This document shows positions 44,311 to 53,582 of a stretch of 64,000 nt of DNA, one piece after another. The DNA is from Gammaproteobacteria bacterium (lineage in GTDB: Bacteria; Pseudomonadota; Gammaproteobacteria; Pseudomonadales; Pseudohongiellaceae): contig JAQWQD010000037.1 in the NCBI GenBank assembly GCA_029244985.1, positions 62,001 to 126,000 on the forward strand, written 5' to 3'. The notes under the pieces are model-generated. The model saw only the letters and a list, made by a program, of their open reading frames with translations. It was not told the origin of the DNA and did no database searches. Position 1 is the stretch's first letter; each line of letters starts with the position of its first letter. The position numbers and the translations under genes are program-made.

Positions 44311-45891
44311 TTACTTGGCAATCTCAGAACGCACTCGCACATCAAGATCTTGCATCGCCCAATGGGCAGACAGAATCGCGCTTTCCATCCAAGCAGAATT
44401 CATACTCATTTGATCTCCGATAACATAGTGCCTTCCTCCAGCTGGTGCCTGCAAGATGTTATACATTTCTTTTTCTTCGTTCGTCCAGCCAGAGAAACTT
44501 TGACGCCAGCGAGCCGCACACCCGAGCATATGATTCATCCGATGCCAGGCTATTGTAATTGGCTTTTCCACCAGCCCCCGATAATTTAAATGGATTTTTT
44601 CGCCGTCTTGCAAATGTGTTCCAATCCGTTCTTGCTGAGTCATCTTGGTGAAATAACTTCCCCCACCAAAATCATAAGCCGCCAATACAACACCTTTATC
44701 TTTATGGATGCCATGAGGTGGATACCATATTTCCCGACTGGAGTTATTCATGCGTGTAATCCCGCCATAAATTCCTTCCTTTTCCCAAAACCTTTCTTTG
44801 GCTTGAAACGCTGCTTTATAAGCCTCACCGCGACGCACATATTTCATGGCTTTAATGTAGTCACTCGAGAAATTATGATCTAAACCAACAGCGAGGTGTG
44901 TTGGAATACAATTAAAACAGTAATCAGCTTCTAATTTGCGGCGTTCGCCGCCTTGATCATAGACAATTTCTACACCATCGTTGCGAACTTGAATCCCTGC
45001 GACCATCGCACGATATTTAACCTGCCCTCCAATCTTCCTCAAAAATCCCGCAATGATTTTGTCCATTCCTCCCACAGGTTGCAAAAGACAAGGACCATAC
45101 TCCCCTTCGTAGGCAGATAATGCGATTCGGCCCATGCTGCTTTGCAATAAATCACGAAATGCGAGCATGTCTTTCTGCACACCGTGAGTTAAGTAACCAC
45201 CAGAAGCATAACCGTTTCTTGAACTCCCTTGATACAAATCTCCTTCACTTAAGTCTCCAAACGAACGGATAACACTTAGCAAATTCTCTGCTTCTGTTTC
45301 TGTAAATGGCTCATCCATTTGCTGTTCAGACATCGACTTCGCCAACATCTCACTAAGAAAGCCGCGCATATTGGTTTTATAGTCATTCATCCTTAAAGGC
45401 TTGCCGCTAGCAAGAGCGTCATCCTGTAAAAATGCATTGTTGTTTTCACCAATAAAAACTTCGAGCTCTACACCGAGTTCTTTACAGTAAGCAAGCAAGC
45501 TGCGGTGGGAAGTTGGAATCCGCGCTGCACCCGCATTGAAATACAAGTGAGGCTCATCATCGAACTCACAATATTGGCGGTTGCCAATTTCATCGATTAG
45601 ATCTCCGTGCCGAACAGTGAAAATTCGACCTCCACAGCGGTGAGAAGCCTCAAGAACAGTGCAATCATAACCGCGCTTGTTAAGCTCATAGGCGACTGTA
45701 AGACCTGAAATGCCACCACCCAAGATAGCAACTTTCTTGTTGGCTGAACCTAAGGCTAGCAGATCAAGTGCGGCAGCAGACGCTGTTGCTGGCAGCAAAC
45801 CTAGAACAGAGCCAGCCTGCAACACTGCCGCCGTACCCCCTGTTGCACCCAGTAAATTAATGAGCTCCCTACGCGTTACTAACCTGGTCAT
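44311..45891 (-). CDS. Tat-exported flavin monoamine/L-amino-acid oxidase family protein
   Basis: 526 residues. The N-terminus MTRLVTRRELINLLG is a twin-arginine signal, followed by a hydrophobic run ending near ASA (about 39). The FAD dinucleotide fold is intact: VAILGGGISGLTVAYELNKR at about 53-72 with TVLEAS, then RCGGRI. GAARIPTSHR at about 116-125 corresponds to the carboxylate-binding Arg motif of L-amino-acid oxidases. The C-terminal GDQMSMNSAWMESAILSAHW closes the FAD site. It should oxidise an amine or amino acid to an imine in the periplasm, with the adjacent cytochrome c a likely acceptor. Confidence 0.86.
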   Translation of the reverse strand: MTRLVTRRELINLLGATGGTAAVLQAGSVLGLLPATASAAALDLLALGSANKKVAILGGGISGLTVAYELNKRGYDCTVLEASHRCGGRIFTVRHGDLIDEIGNRQYCEFDDEPHLYFNAGAARIPTSHRSLLAYCKELGVELEVFIGENNNAFLQDDALASGKPLRMNDYKTNMRGFLSEMLAKSMSEQQMDEPFTETEAENLLSVIRSFGDLSEGDLYQGSSRNGYASGGYLTHGVQKDMLAFRDLLQSSMGRIALSAYEGEYGPCLLQPVGGMDKIIAGFLRKIGGQVKYRAMVAGIQVRNDGVEIVYDQGGERRKLEADYCFNCIPTHLAVGLDHNFSSDYIKAMKYVRRGEAYKAAFQAKERFWEKEGIYGGITRMNNSSREIWYPPHGIHKDKGVVLAAYDFGGGSYFTKMTQQERIGTHLQDGEKIHLNYRGLVEKPITIAWHRMNHMLGCAARWRQSFSGWTNEEKEMYNILQAPAGGRHYVIGDQMSMNSAWMESAILSAHWAMQDLDVRVRSEIAK

Positions 45892-46065
45892 AATTCTATC
45901 TCTAAGTCACAATCCTATTTTAAGTCTTTTAATGCCCGGATAAATCCCATTGTCATAGGATTCTAAATGAGCAGCACAAACTCAATTAGTTTATCCAAGA
46001 AACACACATAAATAATCTCATTCCAAAATAGAGTTGGGTATTCAATATCGACGTCGACGACAAAG

Positions 46066-46533
46066 CTAAGGAGCCAAACTTGATCTTGATTGAGTGCCCC
46101 AATGGCCATTCACTTTCGTCACGATGTAAAGTGATTGATATGTGCCAATTATTTCATTGTCGTCATTAAAACGCTGAAAAACTGTATTGATATGCACTTT
46201 ATTTGGAGATGCCAAAGAGACCTCTCGGGTTAGCCAATGGGAATGATCCCAGCCCGTGCTTGGCAATCTCTCGAAAGCTTGAGTATCGGCAAACTCCTCG
46301 GCAGTTTCCCAAACAGTAACACTACCACTTGCGAATCGAACATGAGGATAATTTAGTGAAGCAGCCCATCCTTGAGGATCACGAGCATTAAAGGCCAGCA
46401 TAAAGGCATCCATCGCCCCCATTGCGTCAGTAATAGCTTCTTCAGTTTCTGAAGAGTATTGTGCTGAGCTTGCTAACGAGGCAACAAGAAGGATAAAACA
46501 GAATAAGAATTTGGTAATTAGCTTATAAGCCAC
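46066..46533 (-). CDS. Exported SnoaL/NTF2-like protein
   Basis: 155 residues with a signal peptide (hydrophobic about 6-22, cut near SSA-Q). The mature part is a single NTF2-like cone domain: EAITDAMGAMDAFMLAFNARD, a Trp-containing strand region and final 'YIVTKVNGHWGTQSRSSL'. Fold members act as small-molecule isomerases, hydrolases or binding proteins; no catalytic set can be assigned. The GTG start follows GGAGAAG. It lies 174 bases upstream of the flavin oxidase on the same strand and could belong to its unit. Confidence 0.72.
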   Translation of the reverse strand: MAYKLITKFLFCFILLVASLASSAQYSSETEEAITDAMGAMDAFMLAFNARDPQGWAASLNYPHVRFASGSVTVWETAEEFADTQAFERLPSTGWDHSHWLTREVSLASPNKVHINTVFQRFNDDNEIIGTYQSLYIVTKVNGHWGTQSRSSLAP

Positions 46534-46757
46534 TTGTGCTTCTCCAATGCAGAAGAATGCAGCATATCAATTAACTCTGACTGAGTGAAATACCAATGTG
46601 AGTGATTCGATTGGTATTGCGAGCCTTTTCTTGACATGTCCACTCGCTCTAGATCACCACCTTTGTATTAATTAGGCCATGACTGAATAAAACAATGTTT
46701 TTACCCATGAATCCTCAGAATTGTTATGCTTGGCGGACTGTCCAAAGGAGTCCCATC

Positions 46758-47294
46758 ATGCATTTAGTCGCTGAGCGCAGAGACACAAGATTTAGATTCT
46801 TTCACGGCTTGTTTCTGGCTGCTCTTCTGCTCTCAATGTCGGTCTCTAAAGCAGACAATCTTATAGACATAAGTAATCGTCTGGCGATAACTGATGTATT
46901 AACTCAATACTCTTATCGATGGGATGGTAAAGATTCGCTGGGATTCTCGCACCTATTCACCAAGAACGCGGTATTGGAAAGATGGTTGCATGGTGAATAT
47001 GTCGATGGATCGCGACTGGAGGGTAGAGAGGCGATTTTCCGTTATGCAAAAGAATCTCACGAAGGCCGATTAGCGGACCGTCAGAGTCGCCACCATTTTT
47101 CCGGGATAGTTTTTCTCGAACTGAATACCACAACTGCCATAACGGAAAATATGGTCTTGATAACTCACCAAACAGAAAATGATACGACAGCTAAAATTCG
47201 GAGCTCAGGTATTTATCGCAATACTTGGCGAAAAACCCTCGAAGGATGGCGCATAAGTGAGCGCATTTTAATGACTGATAGATTTAGGAATTAG
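46758..47294 (+). CDS. Exported SnoaL-like polyketide-cyclase-fold protein
   Basis: About 178 residues. From the ATG at 46758, which follows AAAGGAG with ideal spacing, a basic N-region (RRDTRFRFFHG) and hydrophobic segment form a signal peptide, cut near SKA-D. The mature 'ISNRLAITDVLTQYSYRWDGKD' and following strands are the SnoaL_4 fold. Such proteins often act on steroids or aromatics, but no substrate can be inferred. Earlier in-frame ATGs (46695, 46707) would disrupt the signal peptide. Confidence 0.7.
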   Translation: MHLVAERRDTRFRFFHGLFLAALLLSMSVSKADNLIDISNRLAITDVLTQYSYRWDGKDSLGFSHLFTKNAVLERWLHGEYVDGSRLEGREAIFRYAKESHEGRLADRQSRHHFSGIVFLELNTTTAITENMVLITHQTENDTTAKIRSSGIYRNTWRKTLEGWRISERILMTDRFRN

Positions 47295-47312
47295 GTAGTT
47301 GGTATCGCGTAG

Positions 47313-48074
47313 CTAAGTTCTAAGTTTATAGCCCGTCCTGAACATGTATAGCACAACAGAGAAACACAGCAGCATAAATCCTGTAATGCAGACCAAGCTC
47401 ACCAATACATTTACTTCAGAAATTTCGTAAAAACTCCAACGTAGACCACTAACCAGATACAACACCGGGTTGAACAGAGTTACTGATTGCCAGAAGGGTG
47501 GCAGCATATCGGTTGAATAAAAACTTCCCCCTAGAAAAACCAACGGTGTAATAATTAATGAAGGGACTACTGAAAGTTTTTCAAAATTGTCTGCCCATAT
47601 TCCCAAAATAAACCCAAGTAGACTAAAAGTGATTGATGTAAGAAATATGAACAACAGCATTATTAACGGATGTTCGATGCGCAAAGGAATAAATAGAGTC
47701 GCAGTTGCAAGAATGATAAGACCAAGAATAATAGACTTGGTTGCTGCGGCACCTACATACCCCAGCACTACTTCCACCGTAGAAACCGGAGCCGACAGCA
47801 CCTCATATACTGTACCTATAAATTTAGGAAAATAAATCCCAAAAGATGCATTTGAAATACTATGCATTAGTAAGTTCAGCATTATTAATCCAGGCACGAT
47901 AAACGCCCCATAGCTTACGCCTCCGACCTCAGTGATTCTTGAACCAATAGCTGCCCCAAAAACAATGAAATAGAGCGAAGTTGAAATGACAGGCGCGACA
48001 ATACTTTGCACTAATGTTCGCCGCGTACGTGCCATCTCGAATTTGTAGATAGCCATCACTGCATAGAAATTCAA
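47313..48074 (-). CDS. ABC-2 exporter permease, YadH-like
   Basis: Inner-membrane permease of 253 residues with six helices. The N-terminus '[32 protein letters not shown]' and [17 protein letters not shown] fit the YadH/NodJ-like ABC-2 type. [16 protein letters not shown] followed by '[12 protein letters not shown]' is the family's late motif. It starts at TTG (48074), directly after the ATPase gene, with GAGGAG in the end of that gene; an ATG at 48056 is possible. Together the two form an efflux pump of unknown substrate. Confidence 0.88.
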   Translation of the reverse strand: MNFYAVMAIYKFEMARTRRTLVQSIVAPVISTSLYFIVFGAAIGSRITEVGGVSYGAFIVPGLIMLNLLMHSISNASFGIYFPKFIGTVYEVLSAPVSTVEVVLGYVGAAATKSIILGLIILATATLFIPLRIEHPLIMLLFIFLTSITFSLLGFILGIWADNFEKLSVVPSLIITPLVFLGGSFYSTDMLPPFWQSVTLFNPVLYLVSGLRWSFYEISEVNVLVSLVCITGFMLLCFSVVLYMFRTGYKLRT

Positions 48075-48075
48075 T

Positions 48076-49014
48076 TTAAGATGACTCCTCGACCAAGTTG
48101 ACGAAAATATCTTCGAGAGAACTTTGGGTAGTATTTAGGTCGCGGAAATATATGTCAGCAGCTTTCAAATCATCAAGCAGTGAGGTAATCCCCGTTCGAT
48201 CTCCTGAAGAGTCAAAAGTGTAAGTTAACTGATCCTTATTTTCAGAAAGTTCCAAGGAATACCCAGCCAGACTTTGTGGAATTGTAGCCAGCGGATCACA
48301 AAGATCCAGAGATACCTGTTTCTTGCCGAGCTTGCTCATTAGCTCAGTTTTATCTTCAACTAAAATTATTTCGCCAGCATTAATAACACCTACTCTATCT
48401 GCGATCTCTTCTGCTTCTTCTATGTAATGCGTTGTCAGGATAATAGTAACTCCATCACCTTTTAGCTCTTGGACAATTTTCCACATGTCCTTGCGCAAAG
48501 ATACGTCCACACCCGCTGTCGGCTCATCAAGGAAAAGGACCGCGGGCTCATGAGAAAGTGCTTTAGCTATTAGTACTCTGCGTTTCATACCTCCAGAGAG
48601 TGTCATTAACATATTGTCTTTTTTATCCCACAGAGACAGCGCTTTCAGCACCTTTTCAATATGTGCTGAATTAGCTTTCTTGCCAAAAAGCCCGCGGGAG
48701 AATACAAGAGTGTTCCAGACAGTCTCGAATGATTCCGTGGTCAGTTCTTGAGGAACCAAACCGATAATAGATCGAGTTTTACGATAGTCTCTAGTAATGT
48801 CATACCCGGCAACAGTTACCTTGCCGGAGGTCGCCTGCACAATGCCACAAATAGTAGAGATTAATGTTGTTTTCCCTGCTCCATTTGGGCCAAGCAGGGC
48901 AATTATCTCGCCTTTCTGGATTTCCAGATTTATATTTTTGAGCGCTTGGAAACCATCGGCAAAGGTTTTGTTCAAGTTTTGAATTGAGAGAATTGGTTCA
49001 CTTACAGCATTCAT
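48076..49014 (-). CDS. ABC exporter ATP-binding protein, YadG-like
   Basis: 312 residues. Walker [17 protein letters not shown] (about 43), signature [15 protein letters not shown] (about 141), Walker [12 protein letters not shown] and switch His in [16 protein letters not shown] are intact. The C-terminal 75 residues form the regulatory extension ending with '[14 protein letters not shown]', typical of drug and polysaccharide ABC-2 exporters. It precedes the permease by one base between stop and start, so the pair is translationally linked. Confidence 0.92.
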   Translation of the reverse strand: MNAVSEPILSIQNLNKTFADGFQALKNINLEIQKGEIIALLGPNGAGKTTLISTICGIVQATSGKVTVAGYDITRDYRKTRSIIGLVPQELTTESFETVWNTLVFSRGLFGKKANSAHIEKVLKALSLWDKKDNMLMTLSGGMKRRVLIAKALSHEPAVLFLDEPTAGVDVSLRKDMWKIVQELKGDGVTIILTTHYIEEAEEIADRVGVINAGEIILVEDKTELMSKLGKKQVSLDLCDPLATIPQSLAGYSLELSENKDQLTYTFDSSGDRTGITSLLDDLKAADIYFRDLNTTQSSLEDIFVNLVEESS

Positions 49015-49397
49015 GGGCGAAGGATTATGCAGACAGTTTTAACTAAATACAATGTATTCACTAGAAGCTTCTGTAATAATTCAACAACTGACCCGAGGCA
49101 AGGCGCTCAATTTCTAGATAGCACAATACTAATGCAAGCCCCCAAACCATCATGTTGAGAACAGCCACCAGTATGCTATTTTACATCGCTATAGTGATGG
49201 TCTCCGTTTCACAATGGGGCATAGCTACCGATATTTAAGTAAAGTTTATCAATGCTAGAGAGGTGGGTTGGAAAGCAACATCCTGGACGCGCCACCGCCG
49301 TGGCCATTGCTCACCTTCCAATACTGAGTTTTATTGAATTATTCATAGTGGGAATACCCATATCCTCAATTATCCATGGCTTAGAAGAGTAGTGTAA
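49015..49397. other. Intergenic region without recognised features
   Basis: 383 bases between the divergent ABC exporter and M20 peptidase genes. One short frame at 49152-49238 could encode a 28-residue hydrophobic peptide but has no ribosome binding site. I see no terminator, repeat or riboswitch. Promoters for both flanking genes must lie here. Confidence 0.5.
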
Positions 49398-50690
49398 ATG
49401 AAGTTCCTAAAATTTGTGTTAAGTATCCTGTCGTTCACGATATTCAGTTCTGCTATGAATGCTGCAGATAATACCGAACCCGCAATCAGTGAAAATGAGA
49501 TCGAAATTGGAGCCTGGCTTGACTCACAGGAAGAAGACATGCTGAAGCTACTAGAGAGAATTACTAATATCAATTCTGGCACTCTTAATAAGGCCGGAGT
49601 CGATGAGTTGGCTGCTATTTTTAGTGCTGAGTTACGCAATTTAGGATTCTCTGTGTCCACATTGCCTGGGGACTTTATCGAAATGCCTAGCTGTCCTGGA
49701 AGCGAATACAATATTGATGTTACGGACCATGTATTAGCAAGTAATTTAGGGCAAGGTCAAAGATTCCTGTTAATGGGACACCTGGATACTGTATTTCCTC
49801 TAAGTAGTCCATTTCAAAGTTTTACTCGTGAAGGTGATATACTATATGGGCCGGGGGTCGCGGATATGCATGGCGGCCTAGTGGTGATGCTATACACACT
49901 CAAGGCATTTCACGAATTTAATGAACTGGCTGACAAAAACATAACTGTGCTGCTAAACAGTGATGAAGAAATTGGCTCACTTTCATCAAGAAAATATATT
50001 GAAGAACAAGCGATTAATCATGACTGGGGAATGGTCTATGAATCTTCTGGATCGAATAATTTAATTAGAAGTAGGAAAGGGTTGGGCCAGGCCCGATTTG
50101 TTGTTAATGGCGTTGCATCACATGCCGGTGGTGCTCATAACCAAGGTCGGTCAGCCATCAAAGAATTAGCCTACAAAATTATCGACATTGAAACCATGAC
50201 AGATTATGAGTCGGGAGTTACGGTGAATGTCGGTATCGTGAATGGGGGCGAGGCTCGCAATACTGTTGCACCGTGTGCAGAAGCATTTGTCGATTTGCGT
50301 TATCCGGCCCCACAGCAGGGAGAAGATGCGCACTTGCAGTTTGAGAAAATCGCCAATCAAGTTTATAGCTATCCTGTAGACACTGGAGAACTCAGCACGG
50401 TGAGTTGGATCAACTTGCATCGCCCTCCTAAAATTCCCACAGAGGAAAGCGACTACTTGTTAGAGAAAACTCGCGCGATCGGCAAATTACTGGGCCAAGA
50501 ACTTGGAGTTTCAGATTCAGGCGGTGGAACTGACGGCTCACTCGCACAAGCAGTTGGACTACCAACAATAGATTCACTTGGTGTAGCTGGAACTGGAGCA
50601 CATTCTAACCGTGAAGAAGCTCGGGCAAGCTCATTAGTGGAGAGAGCGAAATTGAGCACACTACTTATACGTAGACTCGCTTCAGAATAA
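49398..50690 (+). CDS. Exported M20-family metallopeptidase, glutamate carboxypeptidase-like
   Basis: 430 residues with a signal peptide (cut near NAA-D). The di-zinc site is visible: MGHLDTVFP (about 130, His and Asp), PGVADMHGGL (about 153, bridging Asp), NSDEEIGS (about 193, catalytic Glu and Glu ligand) and GTGAHSNREEA near the C-terminus (His ligand). SGGGTDGSLA is also conserved. It resembles Pseudomonas carboxypeptidase G2, which removes C-terminal glutamate from folates and peptides; the substrate here is not proven. AGAAGAG precedes the ATG. An MFS transporter gene follows at 46 bases. Confidence 0.87.
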   Translation: MKFLKFVLSILSFTIFSSAMNAADNTEPAISENEIEIGAWLDSQEEDMLKLLERITNINSGTLNKAGVDELAAIFSAELRNLGFSVSTLPGDFIEMPSCPGSEYNIDVTDHVLASNLGQGQRFLLMGHLDTVFPLSSPFQSFTREGDILYGPGVADMHGGLVVMLYTLKAFHEFNELADKNITVLLNSDEEIGSLSSRKYIEEQAINHDWGMVYESSGSNNLIRSRKGLGQARFVVNGVASHAGGAHNQGRSAIKELAYKIIDIETMTDYESGVTVNVGIVNGGEARNTVAPCAEAFVDLRYPAPQQGEDAHLQFEKIANQVYSYPVDTGELSTVSWINLHRPPKIPTEESDYLLEKTRAIGKLLGQELGVSDSGGGTDGSLAQAVGLPTIDSLGVAGTGAHSNREEARASSLVERAKLSTLLIRRLASE

Positions 50691-50736
50691 ATGCTTACAT
50701 CCCCTTCGCTAAAAATTAAAATAAAGGTAAAAGGAC

Positions 50737-52110
50737 ATGACCACGGAATTTAGAGATAACTCTGGCTCTGAAGAAAACCGAAATCGTGCGGATGGCTATT
50801 CTGCGCCGTCCGACAATTCCGATAGCGCCTCGGGTATCGAAGCTTATAAGAATCCCTACTACCGATACTTAGTCCTAGGCATTCTAACTACAGTTTATGT
50901 CTCTAACTTTGTGGACCGCCAGGTTATTAATGTACTTGCTCAGTACATTATCGAAGACCTAGAAATATCCGATGGCCAGTTTGGCATGTTGTCTGGTATC
51001 GCCTTTGCCTTCGTCTATACAACCCTCGGTATTCCAATTGCCCGCTGGGCAGACATTAGTAATAGACGCAACATCATAGCGATTTCGATTAGTATCTGGA
51101 GCGTAATGACTGCGCTCTGTGGAGCTGCACAAAGTTTTACTCAGCTATTCCTAGCCAGGTTTGGTGTCGGCGTAGGCGAAGCAGGAGGCTCTCCCCCTGC
51201 TCACTCTATAGTTTCGGATATTTTCCCTGCAGAACAGAGAGCGACCGCCCTTTCAATTTATTCCTTGGGAGTTTATGGCGGAATTTTGGTGGGAACAGTA
51301 GGTGGTGCTTATTTAGTCCAGTATTTTGATTGGCGCACGGCCTTTGTGGTTGTGGGCCTGCCAGGGCTCCTACTAGCGATAATTGTGCGATTCGTGATTA
51401 AAGAGCCTCCTAGAGGCATGGCCGAGGCACGCAGAGATATAGCACCCCCCGGGTTCTTTAAGGTCATGCATTTCTTATGGGAACGAAAGTCATTTAGACA
51501 CCTTTCCTTTGCTTGCGCTTTGCATGCCTTCGTTACCTATGGCATGGGCAACTTTATGCCATTGTTCTTGCAGCGTGTTCATGAAATGCCCATCCTTGAT
51601 GTTGGTTTATACTACGGTTTGATTGCTGGAATCGGTGGGTTGGCTGGAACGTTTTTTGGTGGCTGGGCATCTGATTACATGACAAAAAAAACCGGTGACA
51701 AGAGTTGGTATATCTGGATCCCGTTCTTTTCAACAATATTGGCTCTGCCGTTTGCCTTAAACACGTTTTTACTAATGCCCACCGCCTATATAGCCGTCTA
51801 CTCCTATTTCATTCCAGTTTTCTTTGGTGGTTGGTATTTGGCACCCTGTATCGCCTCGACTCACTTTCTAGTAGGCATTCGGATGCGAGCAATGGCATCA
51901 GCAGTTCTATTATTTGTATTGAATCTGATTGGATTGGGACTTGGTCCGGTGGTAACAGGATTTGTAAGCGATTACTTAACACCAAGCTATGGTGTTGACG
52001 GATTGCGCTATGCCATGGCGATTACAGTGCTGTTCAATATTTGGTGTGCTTTGCATTACTGGTGGGCTTTGAAAACCATTAAGCAAGATTTCGAAAGAGC
52101 CCCCGCTTAA
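50737..52110 (+). CDS. MFS transporter, spinster-like
   Basis: 457 residues with 12 predicted membrane helices and a Ser/Asn-rich 40-residue cytoplasmic lead. Features: YVSNFVDRQVINVLAQYI in helix 1, the inter-helix motif GIPIARWADISNRRNI, and FGVGVGEAGGSPPAHSIVSD in helix 4-5, all typical of the spinster/hexuronate-type MFS group common in marine gammaproteobacteria. Substrate unknown. AAAGGAC precedes the ATG. Position behind an exported carboxypeptidase suggests uptake of its product. Confidence 0.85.
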   Translation: MTTEFRDNSGSEENRNRADGYSAPSDNSDSASGIEAYKNPYYRYLVLGILTTVYVSNFVDRQVINVLAQYIIEDLEISDGQFGMLSGIAFAFVYTTLGIPIARWADISNRRNIIAISISIWSVMTALCGAAQSFTQLFLARFGVGVGEAGGSPPAHSIVSDIFPAEQRATALSIYSLGVYGGILVGTVGGAYLVQYFDWRTAFVVVGLPGLLLAIIVRFVIKEPPRGMAEARRDIAPPGFFKVMHFLWERKSFRHLSFACALHAFVTYGMGNFMPLFLQRVHEMPILDVGLYYGLIAGIGGLAGTFFGGWASDYMTKKTGDKSWYIWIPFFSTILALPFALNTFLLMPTAYIAVYSYFIPVFFGGWYLAPCIASTHFLVGIRMRAMASAVLLFVLNLIGLGLGPVVTGFVSDYLTPSYGVDGLRYAMAITVLFNIWCALHYWWALKTIKQDFERAPA

Positions 52111-52153
52111 TCCTCATTCCTTAATAGTCGGGGAACTCTGCTAGCTAAAGTAA

Positions 52154-53527
52154 TTAGATAGCATCTAATGCTTGTGAGATTTTCGTTACACCTAGAACTT
52201 CCAATCCTTCGATTTTAGTTTTTGGTAGATTAGCTTTAGGAACGATTGCTCGTTTGAATCCGTGTTTGGCCGCTTCTGCCAGTCTTTCTTGACCGCCTGG
52301 CACTGGCCTGATTTCACCAGCGAGACCCACTTCACCAAACACCACAAGCTCTTTGGCTAAGGAACGATCTTTAAAGCTTGAAACTATAGCAAGTACTAAA
52401 GCCAAATCTGCGCTAGTTTCTGAAACCTTGACTCCCCCGACTACATTGACGAATACATCCTGATCCGCCATGTATAACCCTCCATGACGGTGTAGCACCG
52501 CAAGCAACATCGCCAGCCTATTTTGTTCAAGCCCTACGGTGACTCGCCTCGGGTTTCCAAGAGGACTAGTATCTACTAATGCTTGGATTTCAACTAATAA
52601 TGGTCGCGTTCCTTCCCAAAGCACCATGACTAGAGAGCCAGGCGTATCCTCTTCGGTACGCGCTAAAAATATAGCTGAAGGGTTCTTAACTTCTTTAAGG
52701 CCTAATTCTGTCATGGCGAAAACGCCTAATTCATTCACAGCGCCAAAGCGATTTTTCTGCCCGCGAAGAATGCGGTACTTCGTATCATTTCCCCCTTCCA
52801 GCATGATGAAGCAATCAATCATATGCTCGAGCACTTTCGGCCCAGCTAAATTACCTTCTTTGGTTACGTGACCGACCAAGAACAAAACAGTGTTAGTTTG
52901 TTTAGCGTATTGAATTAAATACGCAGCACATTCCCGCACCTGTGACACGCTGCCTGGCGCTGAAGGCACATCGGCACTGTGCATTACTTGAATAGAATCA
53001 ACTACTAATAACTCAGGTTTATTTTCCTCTGCAGCACGAGAAATTTGCTCTACATTAGTTTCTGCTAGCATCTTAAGATTATCAGTTGGAAGATTAAGTC
53101 GATTCGCCCGCATGCCCACTTGCTGTAAGGACTCTTCACCCGTTACGTACAATGCGGGCCTTCCACTATGAGCAAGCTGACACATAATCTGCAGCAATAA
53201 TGTGCTCTTGCCGGCACCCGGATTACCGCCTATTAACACAACTGATCCAGGCACCAAACCGCCACCGAGGACCCGATCCAGCTCTTCGATTGAACTTGAA
53301 TATCTGGGTAAAGATTGAAGATCGATGTCAGACAAGCTTTGCACGTTGGACTGATCGCCAGCGTAACCCTGGCGACGAAAATCAGCTTTAGTCACGGGCG
53401 AACTGCTCGAGCCTAAATTTATTTGAGACAGTGTGTTCCAGGCTTTGCAGGCTGCGCATTGACCTTGCCATTGACCATATTCAGTTCCGCAGTCTTTGCA
53501 AACAAACACCGTTTTAGTTTTAGCCAT
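52154..53527 (-). CDS. radA: DNA repair protein RadA
   Basis: RecA-like ATPase that promotes branch migration in recombination and repair. 457 residues. Domains: C4 zinc finger (C10, C13, C24, C27), Walker A GGNPGAGKST at about 100-109, the RadA-specific KNRFGAVNELGVF near 250, and a Lon-protease-like C-terminal domain with GGVKVSETSADLALVLAIV and GEVGLAGEIRPVPGGQERLAEA. First of the leftward-conserved radA-alr-dnaB neighbourhood. Confidence 0.96.
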   Translation of the reverse strand: MAKTKTVFVCKDCGTEYGQWQGQCAACKAWNTLSQINLGSSSSPVTKADFRRQGYAGDQSNVQSLSDIDLQSLPRYSSSIEELDRVLGGGLVPGSVVLIGGNPGAGKSTLLLQIMCQLAHSGRPALYVTGEESLQQVGMRANRLNLPTDNLKMLAETNVEQISRAAEENKPELLVVDSIQVMHSADVPSAPGSVSQVRECAAYLIQYAKQTNTVLFLVGHVTKEGNLAGPKVLEHMIDCFIMLEGGNDTKYRILRGQKNRFGAVNELGVFAMTELGLKEVKNPSAIFLARTEEDTPGSLVMVLWEGTRPLLVEIQALVDTSPLGNPRRVTVGLEQNRLAMLLAVLHRHGGLYMADQDVFVNVVGGVKVSETSADLALVLAIVSSFKDRSLAKELVVFGEVGLAGEIRPVPGGQERLAEAAKHGFKRAIVPKANLPKTKIEGLEVLGVTKISQALDAI

Positions 53528-53582
53528 GTTAGTTTAGAGACTCACTGATTCTTCGATTTTATGTTCAGCTCGATAACTGCAC

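Noticed and set aside
49152..49238. 28-residue hydrophobic peptide frame
   Set aside because: Looks like a membrane peptide but has no Shine-Dalgarno and no context; could not be supported.
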